Assembly (NCBI GenBank): GCA_934615635.1
Contig: CAKTTT010000132.1
Span: 1 to 6,651, forward strand
DNA: 6,651 nucleotides
Origin: an uncultured Eubacteriales bacterium
GTDB lineage: Bacteria > Bacillota > Clostridia > Oscillospirales > Acutalibacteraceae
Reading direction: 5' to 3'
Translations under genes and position numbers: made by a program
Shown: positions 1-5,392 of the stretch, one piece after another
Numbering within the stretch: position 1 is the stretch's first letter
Layout of the letters: every line of letters begins with the position of its first letter
Notes under the pieces: generated by a model
Told to the model about the DNA's origin: nothing
The model's input: only the letters and a program-made list of their open reading frames with translations
Database searches by the model: none

Positions 1-261
1 CACAATTCTGGCTTCAAAGCTGGGAAAAAGGGCGGTATTCACCCCGACGATGGGCTGCCAGCCGTAATCGAAGCCCAGCTTCCGGGCGATCAGCCGGTCC
101 GACGGACTTCCGTCATAATAGTTTTCGATCTCCCGGGCGGTGAGATGTCCCTCCTCCCGCCATTTTTCCAGGGTTTCCTGCCAATAGCCGAAGTGGATCA
201 CCGGCATATGGTCGAAGGGCTCATACTGAAGGACGGCGCGCACGTTTTCGCGAAGATTCAT
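1..261 (-). CDS. URO-D superfamily protein, N-terminal part (cut by window edge)
   Basis: The first 87 codons read leftward from an ATG at 261 and run off the window. A perfect AAGGAGG (276-270) lies 8 nt upstream and fixes the start. The protein begins MNLRENVRAVLQYEPFDHMP and continues with a HFGYWQETLEKW stretch. This opening is typical of the uroporphyrinogen decarboxylase-like (URO-D/MtaA/CmuA) proteins found in anaerobic gut and sediment bacteria. Genuine HemE instead has an early RPVWFMRQAGR-type motif, which is absent here. Members of this wider family are generally linked to corrinoid-dependent methyl transfer or are uncharacterised, so a role in haem synthesis is unlikely. The divergent AraC-type gene is its probable regulator. 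The catalytic core lies outside the window, so substrate and completeness cannot be judged. Confidence 0.75.
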   Translation of the reverse strand, partial: MNLRENVRAVLQYEPFDHMPVIHFGYWQETLEKWREEGHLTAREIENYYDGSPSDRLIARKLGFDYGWQPIVGVNTALFPSFEARIV

Positions 262-281
262 CGGGGAAGCCTCCTTACATG

Positions 282-298
282 ATGATACGCTCTATCAT
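282..298. promoter_or_regulatory. Inverted repeat overlapping the URO-D promoter -10 (possible operator)
   Basis: ATGATA (282-287) and TATCAT (293-298) form a perfect 6-bp inverted repeat with a 5-nt spacer (CGCTC). It covers most of the predicted -10 box and the probable transcription start of the leftward gene, where a repressor would act. AraC proteins often bind direct rather than inverted repeats, so the binder may be a different protein. The repeat is short and could be chance. Confidence 0.3.
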
Positions 299-323
299 AC
301 CGTGGTCTGCCGCCAAAGAACAA
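294..323 (-). promoter_or_regulatory. Probable promoter of the URO-D-like gene
   Basis: On the minus strand there is TTGTTC (323-318), an 18-nt spacer and TATGAT (299-294). This lies about 33 nt upstream of the start codon and points at the URO-D-like gene. It fits a sigma-A promoter with a slightly long spacer. Confidence 0.55.
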
Positions 324-372
324 GTGCTGGAGTTGCGCAAAAATAGTGAATTATTGCCTTGGAGGTATCGCC

Positions 373-1248
373 ATGCTCCTGAAAAGTGAACTGGATATCC
401 ACAGCGTTGTGTATTCCCACACATACACCCCTTCCCTGCAGGCGAAAAAACTGCCCTTTTTTCTGGAATGCACCGGCCGATATGTATACGGCAAGGAGTA
501 TTACACCGAACGAGAGGGCGTGAATACCTATTTATTGCTCTTTACCATCCGCGGGCAGGGGGAAATCGCCACGCCGACGCAGCGTTTCAGCGTGCCGGCG
601 GGCTGCGCGGCGCTGATGGACGGGAACACCTGGCATCGCTACGCCTGCCAGGGCGAGCTGTGGGAAATGGCCTGGATTCATTTTTGCGGCGGCGGCGTTC
701 CCGCCTACCTCTCCTATTTGTTCGACGCCGGGGAGCGGGCCGTCCACATTGCGGATCCGGGGGAATGGATGGGTCATCTGGAAACGATCAATACGCTGGC
801 GGAAAGCCGGGAGGACATCCGGGACATACACCTCTGCCAGACAATCGGGCGGCTGCTGGACATCCTGGTCACCGACAGCCGCCGGGAGGTCCACACCTCC
901 TGTTCCCCCACCATTGACCGCGCGCTGGAACTGATGCGGCGGGAATACGGCGAAGCCCTCACCGTCGCCGGGCTGGCAAACCGGGTGCACCTGAGCCGGT
1001 TTTACTTTATCCGCAAGTTCCGGGAGCAGACCGGGCAGTCCCCTTACCAGTATCTGACCAATCTGCGGATCAACCAATCCAAAAAGCTGCTGTGCTGCAC
1101 CGAGGACACGGTGGAATCCATCGCCCGCCAGGTAGGCTTCTCCGACGGCGCGGGATTTATCCACAGCTTCAAGCAGCTTGTCGGGATGACGCCCTTCCAG
1201 TATCGCAAAATATATGTGACATGGCTACGGGGAAATCAACAGGGATAA
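373..1248 (+). CDS. AraC-family transcriptional regulator with N-terminal cupin domain
   Basis: 291-residue DNA-binding regulator. The ATG at 373 is preferred over the in-frame GTG at 346 because GGAGGT (361-366) sits 6 nt upstream of it. The N-terminal half (about residues 30-110) resembles the AraC sugar-binding cupin, with a strand-rich core including FTIRGQGEI, a VPAG turn and the DGNTWHRY stretch. The C-terminal half (about 180-285) is a standard two-HTH AraC domain. The first helix-turn-helix is near 196-224 (LTVAGLANRVHLSRFYF) and the second near 245-280, containing IARQVGFSDGAGFIHSFKQ and ending MTPFQYRK. It is transcribed divergently from the URO-D-like gene, which is its most likely target. 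The ligand is unknown, though the architecture suits a sugar or small metabolite. I see no clear promoter for it in 262-372. Confidence 0.93.
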   Translation: MLLKSELDIHSVVYSHTYTPSLQAKKLPFFLECTGRYVYGKEYYTEREGVNTYLLLFTIRGQGEIATPTQRFSVPAGCAALMDGNTWHRYACQGELWEMAWIHFCGGGVPAYLSYLFDAGERAVHIADPGEWMGHLETINTLAESREDIRDIHLCQTIGRLLDILVTDSRREVHTSCSPTIDRALELMRREYGEALTVAGLANRVHLSRFYFIRKFREQTGQSPYQYLTNLRINQSKKLLCCTEDTVESIARQVGFSDGAGFIHSFKQLVGMTPFQYRKIYVTWLRGNQQG

Positions 1249-1349
1249 TTGTTGAAAACGCCGAAAATAAACTATTTTGCATCTCCGCGCGTCAAATTCC
1301 TTGTTTCCTGACACTACTCTACTGAAAACATAAGGAAGGTGGAACGACG

Positions 1350-1700
1350 ATGAAACAGATGACCACCCTCATCCTGATCTGCTTGATAAGCGGCCTGCTG
1401 TTGCTGCTGATTTTCGGCGTCGTATTTCGCCTGATACGGGCCGTCCGCGGCACCAAGGCGATGGCCCGCGTGGAGGATATGCGCATGGAACCCACACCGG
1501 ACCATGGCGAACTTTATATCGTCCGCTTCCAGTTGCAGGACGCCAGCCGGGAACTGCGCTGCCCGGAATCCCTGTATAGGAAGCTGCGGCCGGGAGATAC
1601 GGGTATCCTGACCTGCCGCGGCTGTCATCCCACCAGTTTTCGGCCAAAAGGGGCGGCCCCGCAGCCGCCCCTGTCCGCGACGGAACCCGATAGGGGATGA
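1350..1700 (+). CDS. Small membrane-anchored protein, possibly DUF2500-like
   Basis: 116-residue protein starting at an ATG preceded by AAGGAAGGTGG (1332-1342). A hydrophobic segment at about residues 5-26 (LILICLISGLLLLLIFGVVF) is followed by basic residues (RLIRAVRG), which fits a single membrane anchor with a cytoplasmic C-terminus. The soluble part has a VRFQLQDASRELRCPESLYRKL stretch and then GDTGILTCRG. This pattern resembles the small beta domain of DUF2500-type proteins (a 'y..l..Gd.G.l...G' ending), but the match is from memory and the function is unknown in any case. The last 20 or so residues are Pro/Ala/Gly-rich and look like an extension past the domain. The gene lies 101 nt after the AraC gene with no terminator visible between them, so readthrough is possible. 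Confidence 0.7.
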   Translation: MKQMTTLILICLISGLLLLLIFGVVFRLIRAVRGTKAMARVEDMRMEPTPDHGELYIVRFQLQDASRELRCPESLYRKLRPGDTGILTCRGCHPTSFRPKGAAPQPPLSATEPDRG

Positions 1701-1794
1701 CATTGCCGATGGCGCCCGCGAATCCTTCCCGCCCGCGGCCTGACCGGAAAAGCGACGCCGGATAAACCGATAGACATCGCATTTGACAAGAGCA

Positions 1795-1836
1795 AACGCG
1801 CCTGCCGCCGGTCAAGAGAGCGGCCTGCGGCGTTTT
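1795..1836 (+). terminator. Possible intrinsic terminator downstream of the membrane-protein gene
   Basis: AACGC (1795-1799) pairs with GCGTT (1830-1834). Inside it, a GC/GC pair and a CCGC/GCGG stem close around an 11-nt loop, interrupted by a small internal loop. TTTT and, after CGG, a second TTTT follow. The stem is imperfect. It shares bases with the next hairpin (1819-1892), so the two cannot form together. Confidence 0.35.
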
Positions 1837-1892
1837 CGGTTTTGGCGGGCTGCAGCCCGCTCACAGCCTGCAGCCTTGCCGGCCGCTTTTTT
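1819..1892 (+). terminator. Composite hairpin with a T6 tail
   Basis: AGCGGCC (1819-1825) can pair with GGCCGCT (1881-1887), which runs into six T residues (1887-1892). Nested inside, GGCTGCAG (1848-1855) pairs with CTGCAGCC (1868-1875), extended by GGC (1844-1846) with GCC (1878-1880). The sequence 1845-1860 is also a perfect 16-bp palindrome. It looks like a terminator whose base is formed by distant pairing. Confidence 0.4.
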
Positions 1893-1959
1893 ACGTCGAC
1901 GGCAGGGCCTTCGGCGATTTTCGGCAGTGAAAAGGAGGAGCTGGCAAAGCGAACGAGGC

Positions 1960-1981
1960 CGCCGGGCCGGCGCCCCTTTTT
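1960..1981 (+). terminator. Possible GC-rich terminator
   Basis: CGCCG (1960-1964) and CGGCG (1968-1972) form a 5-bp stem with a GGC loop, flanked by further G/C bases that could extend it past a mismatch. Five T residues follow at 1977-1981. No gene immediately precedes it on the plus strand. Confidence 0.35.
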
Positions 1982-2066
1982 CATGTCGAAAAAATGTGTT
2001 GTCCCTTGTCAACCGATGCGAAGCTATTGCGCGAGCTTATGCGGGGAATCTTCCTGCCTAACCCCC

Positions 2067-2105
2067 AAAAAGAGAGGAGTCGATGCCGAAGGACTCCTCT
2101 CTTTT
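2067..2105. terminator. Perfect 14-bp bidirectional intrinsic terminator
   Basis: The arms at 2068-2081 and 2092-2105 are perfectly complementary (AAAAGAGAGGAGTC against its reverse complement) around a 10-nt loop. The arm ends supply a T-run on each strand, with TTTT then ATATT on plus and TTTTT on minus. It is one of the strongest terminators in the window, although no gene ends just before it on either strand. Confidence 0.8.
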
Positions 2106-2376
2106 ATATTGTGCGGGATCAAAGCGCCCGATCTTGCTATTTCCGGCCCAGTTCGGCTGACGTTTTCCTTAAGCCGTCGATTAAAATACAGCGACGATTG
2201 TATCCAGTTCTTGTCCGTCACCCCTCTGCCCTGCGTCATCCTCCTTCTCCGCGCGTCCTCGCCGCACACCGCCGCAAGACAATGGATATCCGTAAACAGC
2301 CCTGCCCGGCTATCCCTCCATCTACTGGGGGGCTGCAGCCGCATAGCGCCCCAGCTTACCGCCCTCTCTCCGCCTC

Positions 2377-2405
2377 TTGCGGTAGGCCGCCGTATGTGTT
2401 ATGCT
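2377..2405 (+). promoter_or_regulatory. Probable promoter of the GNAT acetyltransferase gene
   Basis: TTGCGG (2377-2382), a 17-nt spacer and TATGCT (2400-2405) lie about 35 nt upstream of the start codon. The spacing is ideal, and both boxes depart from consensus at two positions. Confidence 0.5.
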
Positions 2406-2440
2406 CACAAGGAGTAAATCCCCGCTTTATAGGAGGAAAT

Positions 2441-2887
2441 ATGCGAATTTTCGAAGTTACGGACAGAAACCCCTTGCTGATGGATCGGTTGCTGGAGGTG
2501 TGGGAACGCTCTGTAAAGGCGACCCATCTGTTTTTATCAGACAGCGACATAACGGAGATCAAAAAATACGTCCCGCAGGCGTTGGCGGGCATCGCCCACT
2601 TGGTTGTCGCGGAAAGGGAGGAGGCTCTTCCCGTCGGCTTTATGGGCGTGGAGAAACACCAGCTCGCCATGCTGTTCCTCTCCCCTGAGGAAAGGGGGAA
2701 GGGCTTGGGGAAACGGCTGCTTCGCTACGGAATGGAGACGTATTCCATCCGTGAGCTGACGGTCAATGAGCAAAACCCTCTTGCCAAAGGCTTTTATGAA
2801 CACATGGGCTTTCAAGTCCACAAAAGAACGGATCACGACGAACAAGGCCGTCCTTATCCGCTTCTATACATGAGATTCCAGGGATAA
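2441..2887 (+). CDS. GNAT-family N-acetyltransferase, YjaB-like
   Basis: 148-residue single-domain acetyltransferase that transfers acetyl from acetyl-CoA to an amine; the substrate is unknown. The start is set by AGGAGG (2431-2436), 4 nt before the ATG at 2441. The longer upstream open frame is not preferred. The order of motifs matches E. coli YjaB: WERSVKATHLFL near the N-terminus (21-32), VGFMGV (65-70), LFLSPEERGKGLGKRLL with the RGKGLG acetyl-CoA pyrophosphate loop (85-90), TVNEQNPLAKGFYEHMGF (107-124) and a GRPYPLLYM C-terminus. Tyr119 lies where GNAT enzymes of this type usually place the general acid. The length is normal for the family. It has its own promoter and sits alone between two terminator regions, so it is probably monocistronic. 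Confidence 0.93.
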   Translation: MRIFEVTDRNPLLMDRLLEVWERSVKATHLFLSDSDITEIKKYVPQALAGIAHLVVAEREEALPVGFMGVEKHQLAMLFLSPEERGKGLGKRLLRYGMETYSIRELTVNEQNPLAKGFYEHMGFQVHKRTDHDEQGRPYPLLYMRFQG

Positions 2888-2961
2888 CGCGCCCCCTCGG
2901 CATGGACGGGCCCGCCCCCCAACCGGCGAAGGGAAAACAAGCGCCGGCAGCCCCCAAGATA

Positions 2962-3001
2962 AAGGCGGCGGAAAATCAGCGGCAAGGCCCCGCGCCGCCT
3001 T
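2962..3001. terminator. Possible shared terminator between the GNAT gene and mtaB
   Basis: AAGGCGGCG (2962-2970) and CGCCGCCTT (2993-3001) are perfect 9-bp complements around a 22-nt loop. It lies between two converging genes. The T-runs after it are short and broken on both strands (TTCT on plus, TTTATCTT on minus), so efficiency is uncertain. Confidence 0.45.
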
Positions 3002-3016
3002 CTCGTCGGCATATCT

Positions 3017-4315
3017 TTATTCCGCCGCTCCCAGGCAGGTGTCCCCTTCCCGGCCCACGATCCTCACAGACAGGATATCCCCCGGTTCAAAGGCTTCCAC
3101 CGGGACCCGCACCGGCGTGTAATCGGCGGCGTAGCCCTCGGCGCAACCCTTTTCTCCTCTAGTTTCCAACAACACCTCCAGCGTCCGGCCGATTTGTCCG
3201 TCCAGAAAGGCTTCCCGGCTGTGGGCGCAGGCCGCGATCATCCGGCGGCTGCGGGCCGCTTTCTCCTCCTCCGGAACCTGTCCCGGCGCGGCGGCGGCCG
3301 GCGTCCCCGGCCGCTGGGAATAGGCGAACACGTGCACCTTGGCAAAACCGATCTCCTCCACGAACGCCAGAGAACGGCGGAACTCCTCCTCATCCTCCCC
3401 CGGGAATCCCACCATCACATCGGTGGTCAGCGCGCAACCGGGAAAGGCCCGGCGCAGAGCGGCGCATACCGCCGCGTAACCGGCGGTATCGTATCGCCGG
3501 TTCATCCTCCGCAGGGTGGCGTCGCAGCCGCTCTGCAGGGAAAGGTGAAACTGGGGACAGAGCGCCGGCCGGGCCGCCAGCCGGGCAATGGTGGCTTCAT
3601 CCAGGGCGTCGGGCTCCAGGGAGCCCAGGCGTATCCGCCGGACCCCTTCCACGGCACAGGCGGTATCCACCGCGTCCGCGATGGTTTGCCCCCATTCCTG
3701 GCCATAAGCGGTGAGATTGATTCCCACCAGCACCATTTCCCCGTAGCCCTTCTCCGCCAGCGCGCGGATCTCCCTCTCCAGCTCCTCCGGCGGCTTGGAG
3801 CGCACCCGTCCCCGGGCATACGGGATGATGCAGTAGGAGCAGAAACGGTTGCAGCCGTCCTCGATCTTCACAAAGGCCCTGGTCCTGCCTTGAAATTCAC
3901 CGATGGAGAGGGATTCAAATTTGCCGCCGTGGGGCGGGATCTCCACAATGCGCTGTCCCAATGTCAAAAAGCGGCGCACCTGGGCCGGGAGGGAGGATCG
4001 CGCGGCGTTGCCCAGCACAATATCCGCCTCCGTCAAGGCCGCGGCCTGTTCAGGAAAGGCCTGAGGCATACAGCCGGTAAGCACCAGCACCGCCTGGGGA
4101 TTCTCCCGCCGGCAGCGGCGCAGCAGCTTGCGCAGCTTGTGATCGCTCTCCCCCGTCACGGTGCAGGAGTTGACGACGATCACCGCGTCCCCCGACATTT
4201 GCTTTCCCGGCGTATACTCCGCCGTTTCGTATCCCTCTTCCTCCATCAGGCGGCGCATCGCCTGGGTTTCATATTGATTGACCTTGCAGCCCAGCGTATA
4301 AAAAAACACCTTCAT
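3017..4315 (-). CDS. mtaB: tRNA (N6-L-threonylcarbamoyladenosine(37)-C2)-methylthiotransferase MtaB
   Basis: 432-residue radical-SAM enzyme that converts t6A to ms2t6A at position 37 of tRNAs reading ANN codons. The N-terminal UPF0004/MTTase domain has the expected three cluster cysteines: Cys10 in TLGCKVNQYET, Cys51 in VNSCTVTGESD and Cys82 in LTGCMPQ. The radical-SAM CxxxCxxC motif is Cys155-Cys159-Cys162 (DGCNRFCSYCIIPYARGR). The last 60 or so residues (GRTLEVLLETRG onward) form the TRAM RNA-binding domain. The TLGCKVNQYET opening and the length separate MtaB from MiaB and RimO. The ATG at 4315 is preceded by AGGAAGG about 11 nt upstream and a near-consensus promoter. The gene is intact, divergent from the HPr-like gene and apparently monocistronic. 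Confidence 0.97.
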   Translation of the reverse strand: MKVFFYTLGCKVNQYETQAMRRLMEEEGYETAEYTPGKQMSGDAVIVVNSCTVTGESDHKLRKLLRRCRRENPQAVLVLTGCMPQAFPEQAAALTEADIVLGNAARSSLPAQVRRFLTLGQRIVEIPPHGGKFESLSIGEFQGRTRAFVKIEDGCNRFCSYCIIPYARGRVRSKPPEELEREIRALAEKGYGEMVLVGINLTAYGQEWGQTIADAVDTACAVEGVRRIRLGSLEPDALDEATIARLAARPALCPQFHLSLQSGCDATLRRMNRRYDTAGYAAVCAALRRAFPGCALTTDVMVGFPGEDEEEFRRSLAFVEEIGFAKVHVFAYSQRPGTPAAAAPGQVPEEEKAARSRRMIAACAHSREAFLDGQIGRTLEVLLETRGEKGCAEGYAADYTPVRVPVEAFEPGDILSVRIVGREGDTCLGAAE

Positions 4316-4358
4316 GGGAACGGAATCCTTCCTGTTGTATTCAAACGGTCATTTTATC

Positions 4359-4387
4359 ATTATAATCGAAATAATCCGGCTTTTCAA
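4359..4387 (-). promoter_or_regulatory. Promoter of mtaB
   Basis: On the minus strand there is TTGAAA (4387-4382), a 17-nt spacer and a perfect TATAAT (4364-4359). It lies about 43 nt upstream of the mtaB start codon. Confidence 0.75.
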
Positions 4388-4411
4388 TCTACAGTTTGTT
4401 TTCTTTTCCGG

Positions 4412-4445
4412 TTGTTTTTGACAAGCCTTGCGGATATAATATTAA
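4412..4445 (+). promoter_or_regulatory. Promoter of the HPr-like gene (two overlapping readings)
   Basis: TTGTTT (4412-4417), 17 nt and a perfect TATAAT (4435-4440) is one reading. The alternative is a perfect TTGACA (4418-4423), 16 nt and TATTAA (4440-4445). Either places transcription start about 40 nt upstream of the ATG at 4491. The promoter lies back-to-back with that of mtaB. Confidence 0.7.
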
Positions 4446-4490
4446 GCGTGTTTAAATTGCACCGGGCAGGATGGGAAAGGTGGCTGTGAT

Positions 4491-4727
4491 ATGGTAAAGA
4501 CAAAGGTGCGGTTCGATACCGTCGTGCAGGCCAAGGAATTCGTCGGCATCTGCAATGAGATGGATTTCAAGGTGGAGCTGGTTTCCGATCCGTACATTAT
4601 CGATGCCAAATCCATTATGGGCCTGTTCAGCCTGGATCTTTCCAAGCCGGTGGAGCTGATGGCCCACTGCAAGGACGACGGCGCGGACTTCCTCCAAAAA
4701 ATCGGCAAGTTCGTGGTGGAGGAATAA
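4491..4727 (+). CDS. HPr-family protein lacking the phosphocarrier histidine (Crh-like)
   Basis: 78-residue protein with an HPr fold signature. The strongest match is IIDAKSIMGLFSLDLSKPVELM (36-57), which corresponds to the KSIMGVMSL region around Ser46 of Bacillus HPr; the equivalent serine here is Ser41. The N-terminal GIHARPA motif with active-site His15 is missing. Aligning on the KSIMG block puts Thr10 where His15 should be, and the only histidine in the protein is His59. It therefore cannot carry phosphate from enzyme I in the normal PTS way. In Bacillus, Crh likewise lacks this histidine and acts through Ser46-P with CcpA, so a regulatory role is possible. The start has AAAGGTGG 7 nt upstream. 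The gene has its own promoter and is probably monocistronic. Similar His-less HPr proteins are, to my recollection, common in Clostridia. Confidence 0.85.
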   Translation: MVKTKVRFDTVVQAKEFVGICNEMDFKVELVSDPYIIDAKSIMGLFSLDLSKPVELMAHCKDDGADFLQKIGKFVVEE

Positions 4728-4737
4728 GGGGAAAAAC

Positions 4738-4771
4738 AACAGCCCGGGAGGATAAGTCCTCCCGGGCTGTT
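4738..4771. terminator. Strong bidirectional terminator between the HPr-like gene and the reductase
   Basis: Perfect 14-bp arms (4738-4751 and 4758-4771, AACAGCCCGGGAGG and its complement) surround a 6-nt loop. Reading leftward, the stem is followed by GTTTTTCCCC, a good terminator for the pyrB-reductase unit. Reading rightward, only a TT-C-T tail follows, so it is weaker for the HPr-like gene. Confidence 0.85.
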
Positions 4772-4777
4772 CTGCGT

Positions 4778-5392
4778 CTATGTCAGCCTCGCCGCCGCCG
4801 CTCTGGCCTGCTCCAGAAAGGGCTCGATGGGATTGCCCGCATCGCTGCCGCAATAATGGATGCACGCCGCCAGCCGGCCATTGAGGATCGTCAGCGGCGG
4901 TGCTAGCTGGCGTTCCACCATCCAGCCTCCCTCCGGTATCGCGTCCGCCGCCCCCCGGGAATCCCCGGACACGGTGATGAGCGCCACCTGCTTGCCCCGC
5001 GGGATGGGCGGCCGCACTCCCCGGAGAAAGCGGGCGGACCAATACCGCTGACTGCGATCGATCAGCGCCTTCATCGGCGCGGGAAAGGACAAATTGTAAA
5101 TAGGCAGCGCCAATACCAGCACGTCCGCCGCCTCCAGCAGCGCATAGTATTCGTCCAGGTCCCGCTTGGAGCAGCCGTCCCGTTCCCCGCAATAGCCGCA
5201 GCCGTCGCAGGCCCTGGGGTTGAGCCGAAAGCAATCGATCCGATCCACCTGCGCGCCGGGCCGCACCCCCTCCAGGAAAGCGCCGATCAGCCTGGCGGTG
5301 GGCCCGTCCTTATGAGGGGAACCGTTGATAAGCAGCACCCTTTTAGCCGAGGAGGGTGCGTTCCTCGCAGTATTCGCAGACAAGCAGATCAC
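4778..5392 (-). CDS. Flavodoxin-fold NAD(P)H-dependent oxidoreductase with a four-cysteine cluster
   Basis: Up to 204 residues of an FMN-reductase/iron-sulfur-flavoprotein type enzyme. The core begins KRVLLINGSPHKDGPT, where the GSP loop binds the FMN phosphate. It continues with ADVLVLALPIYNLSFPAPMKALIDR (flavin-contacting P-x-Y loop) and ALITVSGD. Between them lies Cys62-x2-Cys65-x2-Cys68-x5-Cys74 (ACDGCGYCGERDGC). This spacing fits the compact motif that holds a [4Fe-4S] cluster in archaeal-type Isf proteins, although many related reductases keep part of it. The start is uncertain. A GTG at 5392 would overlap pyrB by 50 bp and add an N-terminal tail with no resemblance to the family. A GTG at 5338 begins right at VLLINGSP, 4 nt after the pyrB stop, and would suit reinitiation. 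Neither has a clear ribosome binding site. The gene is almost certainly cotranscribed with pyrB. Its electron partner and substrate are unknown. Confidence 0.85.
   Translation of the reverse strand: MICLSANTARNAPSSAKRVLLINGSPHKDGPTARLIGAFLEGVRPGAQVDRIDCFRLNPRACDGCGYCGERDGCSKRDLDEYYALLEAADVLVLALPIYNLSFPAPMKALIDRSQRYWSARFLRGVRPPIPRGKQVALITVSGDSRGAADAIPEGGWMVERQLAPPLTILNGRLAACIHYCGSDAGNPIEPFLEQARAAAARLT

Larger units (their letters stand above)
1701..2440. other. 740-nt gene-free interval rich in hairpins
   Basis: No open frame here has both a usable ribosome binding site and recognisable protein features. The left half (1795-1981) is very GC-rich and holds several overlapping hairpins, three of them followed by T-runs. 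At 2068-2105 there is a perfect 14-bp hairpin terminator. The stretch 2106-2376 shows nothing I recognise. The GNAT promoter starts at 2377. The left part may be the 3' trailer of the upstream transcript or a structured RNA. No known RNA family (tmRNA, SRP RNA, 6S RNA, RNase P RNA, common riboswitches) could be identified by eye. Confidence 0.7.

Noticed and set aside
346..372. GTG start nine codons upstream for the AraC gene
   Set aside because: It has no ribosome binding site, whereas the ATG at 373 has GGAGGT at ideal spacing.
1650..1671. 8-bp perfect hairpin that would act as a minus-strand terminator (TTTT follows)
   Set aside because: It lies inside the coding sequence of the membrane protein, the T-run is short, and no minus-strand gene lies upstream of it.
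2024..2239. Minus-strand frame of 71 codons (MTQGRGVTDKNWIQSS...) beginning next to a perfect AAGGAGG
   Set aside because: The ribosome binding site touches the start codon with no spacing. The frame runs straight through the perfect terminator hairpin at 2068-2105, and I recognise no protein family. It could be a decayed gene, but I cannot support that.
1994..2440. N-terminal extension of the GNAT frame back to 1994
   Set aside because: It would cross a strong terminator and the GNAT promoter. The ribosome binding site at 2431-2436 and the YjaB-like N-terminus both support the ATG at 2441.
1701..2440. Known structured RNA (6S, SRP, tmRNA, RNase P, T-box or riboswitch)
   Set aside because: None of the conserved core motifs of these families was found on either strand by eye.
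3194..4489. 431-codon plus-strand open frame opposite mtaB
   Set aside because: It is a mirror frame created by the GC-rich codon use of mtaB. It has no ribosome binding site and its composition is low in protein-like features.
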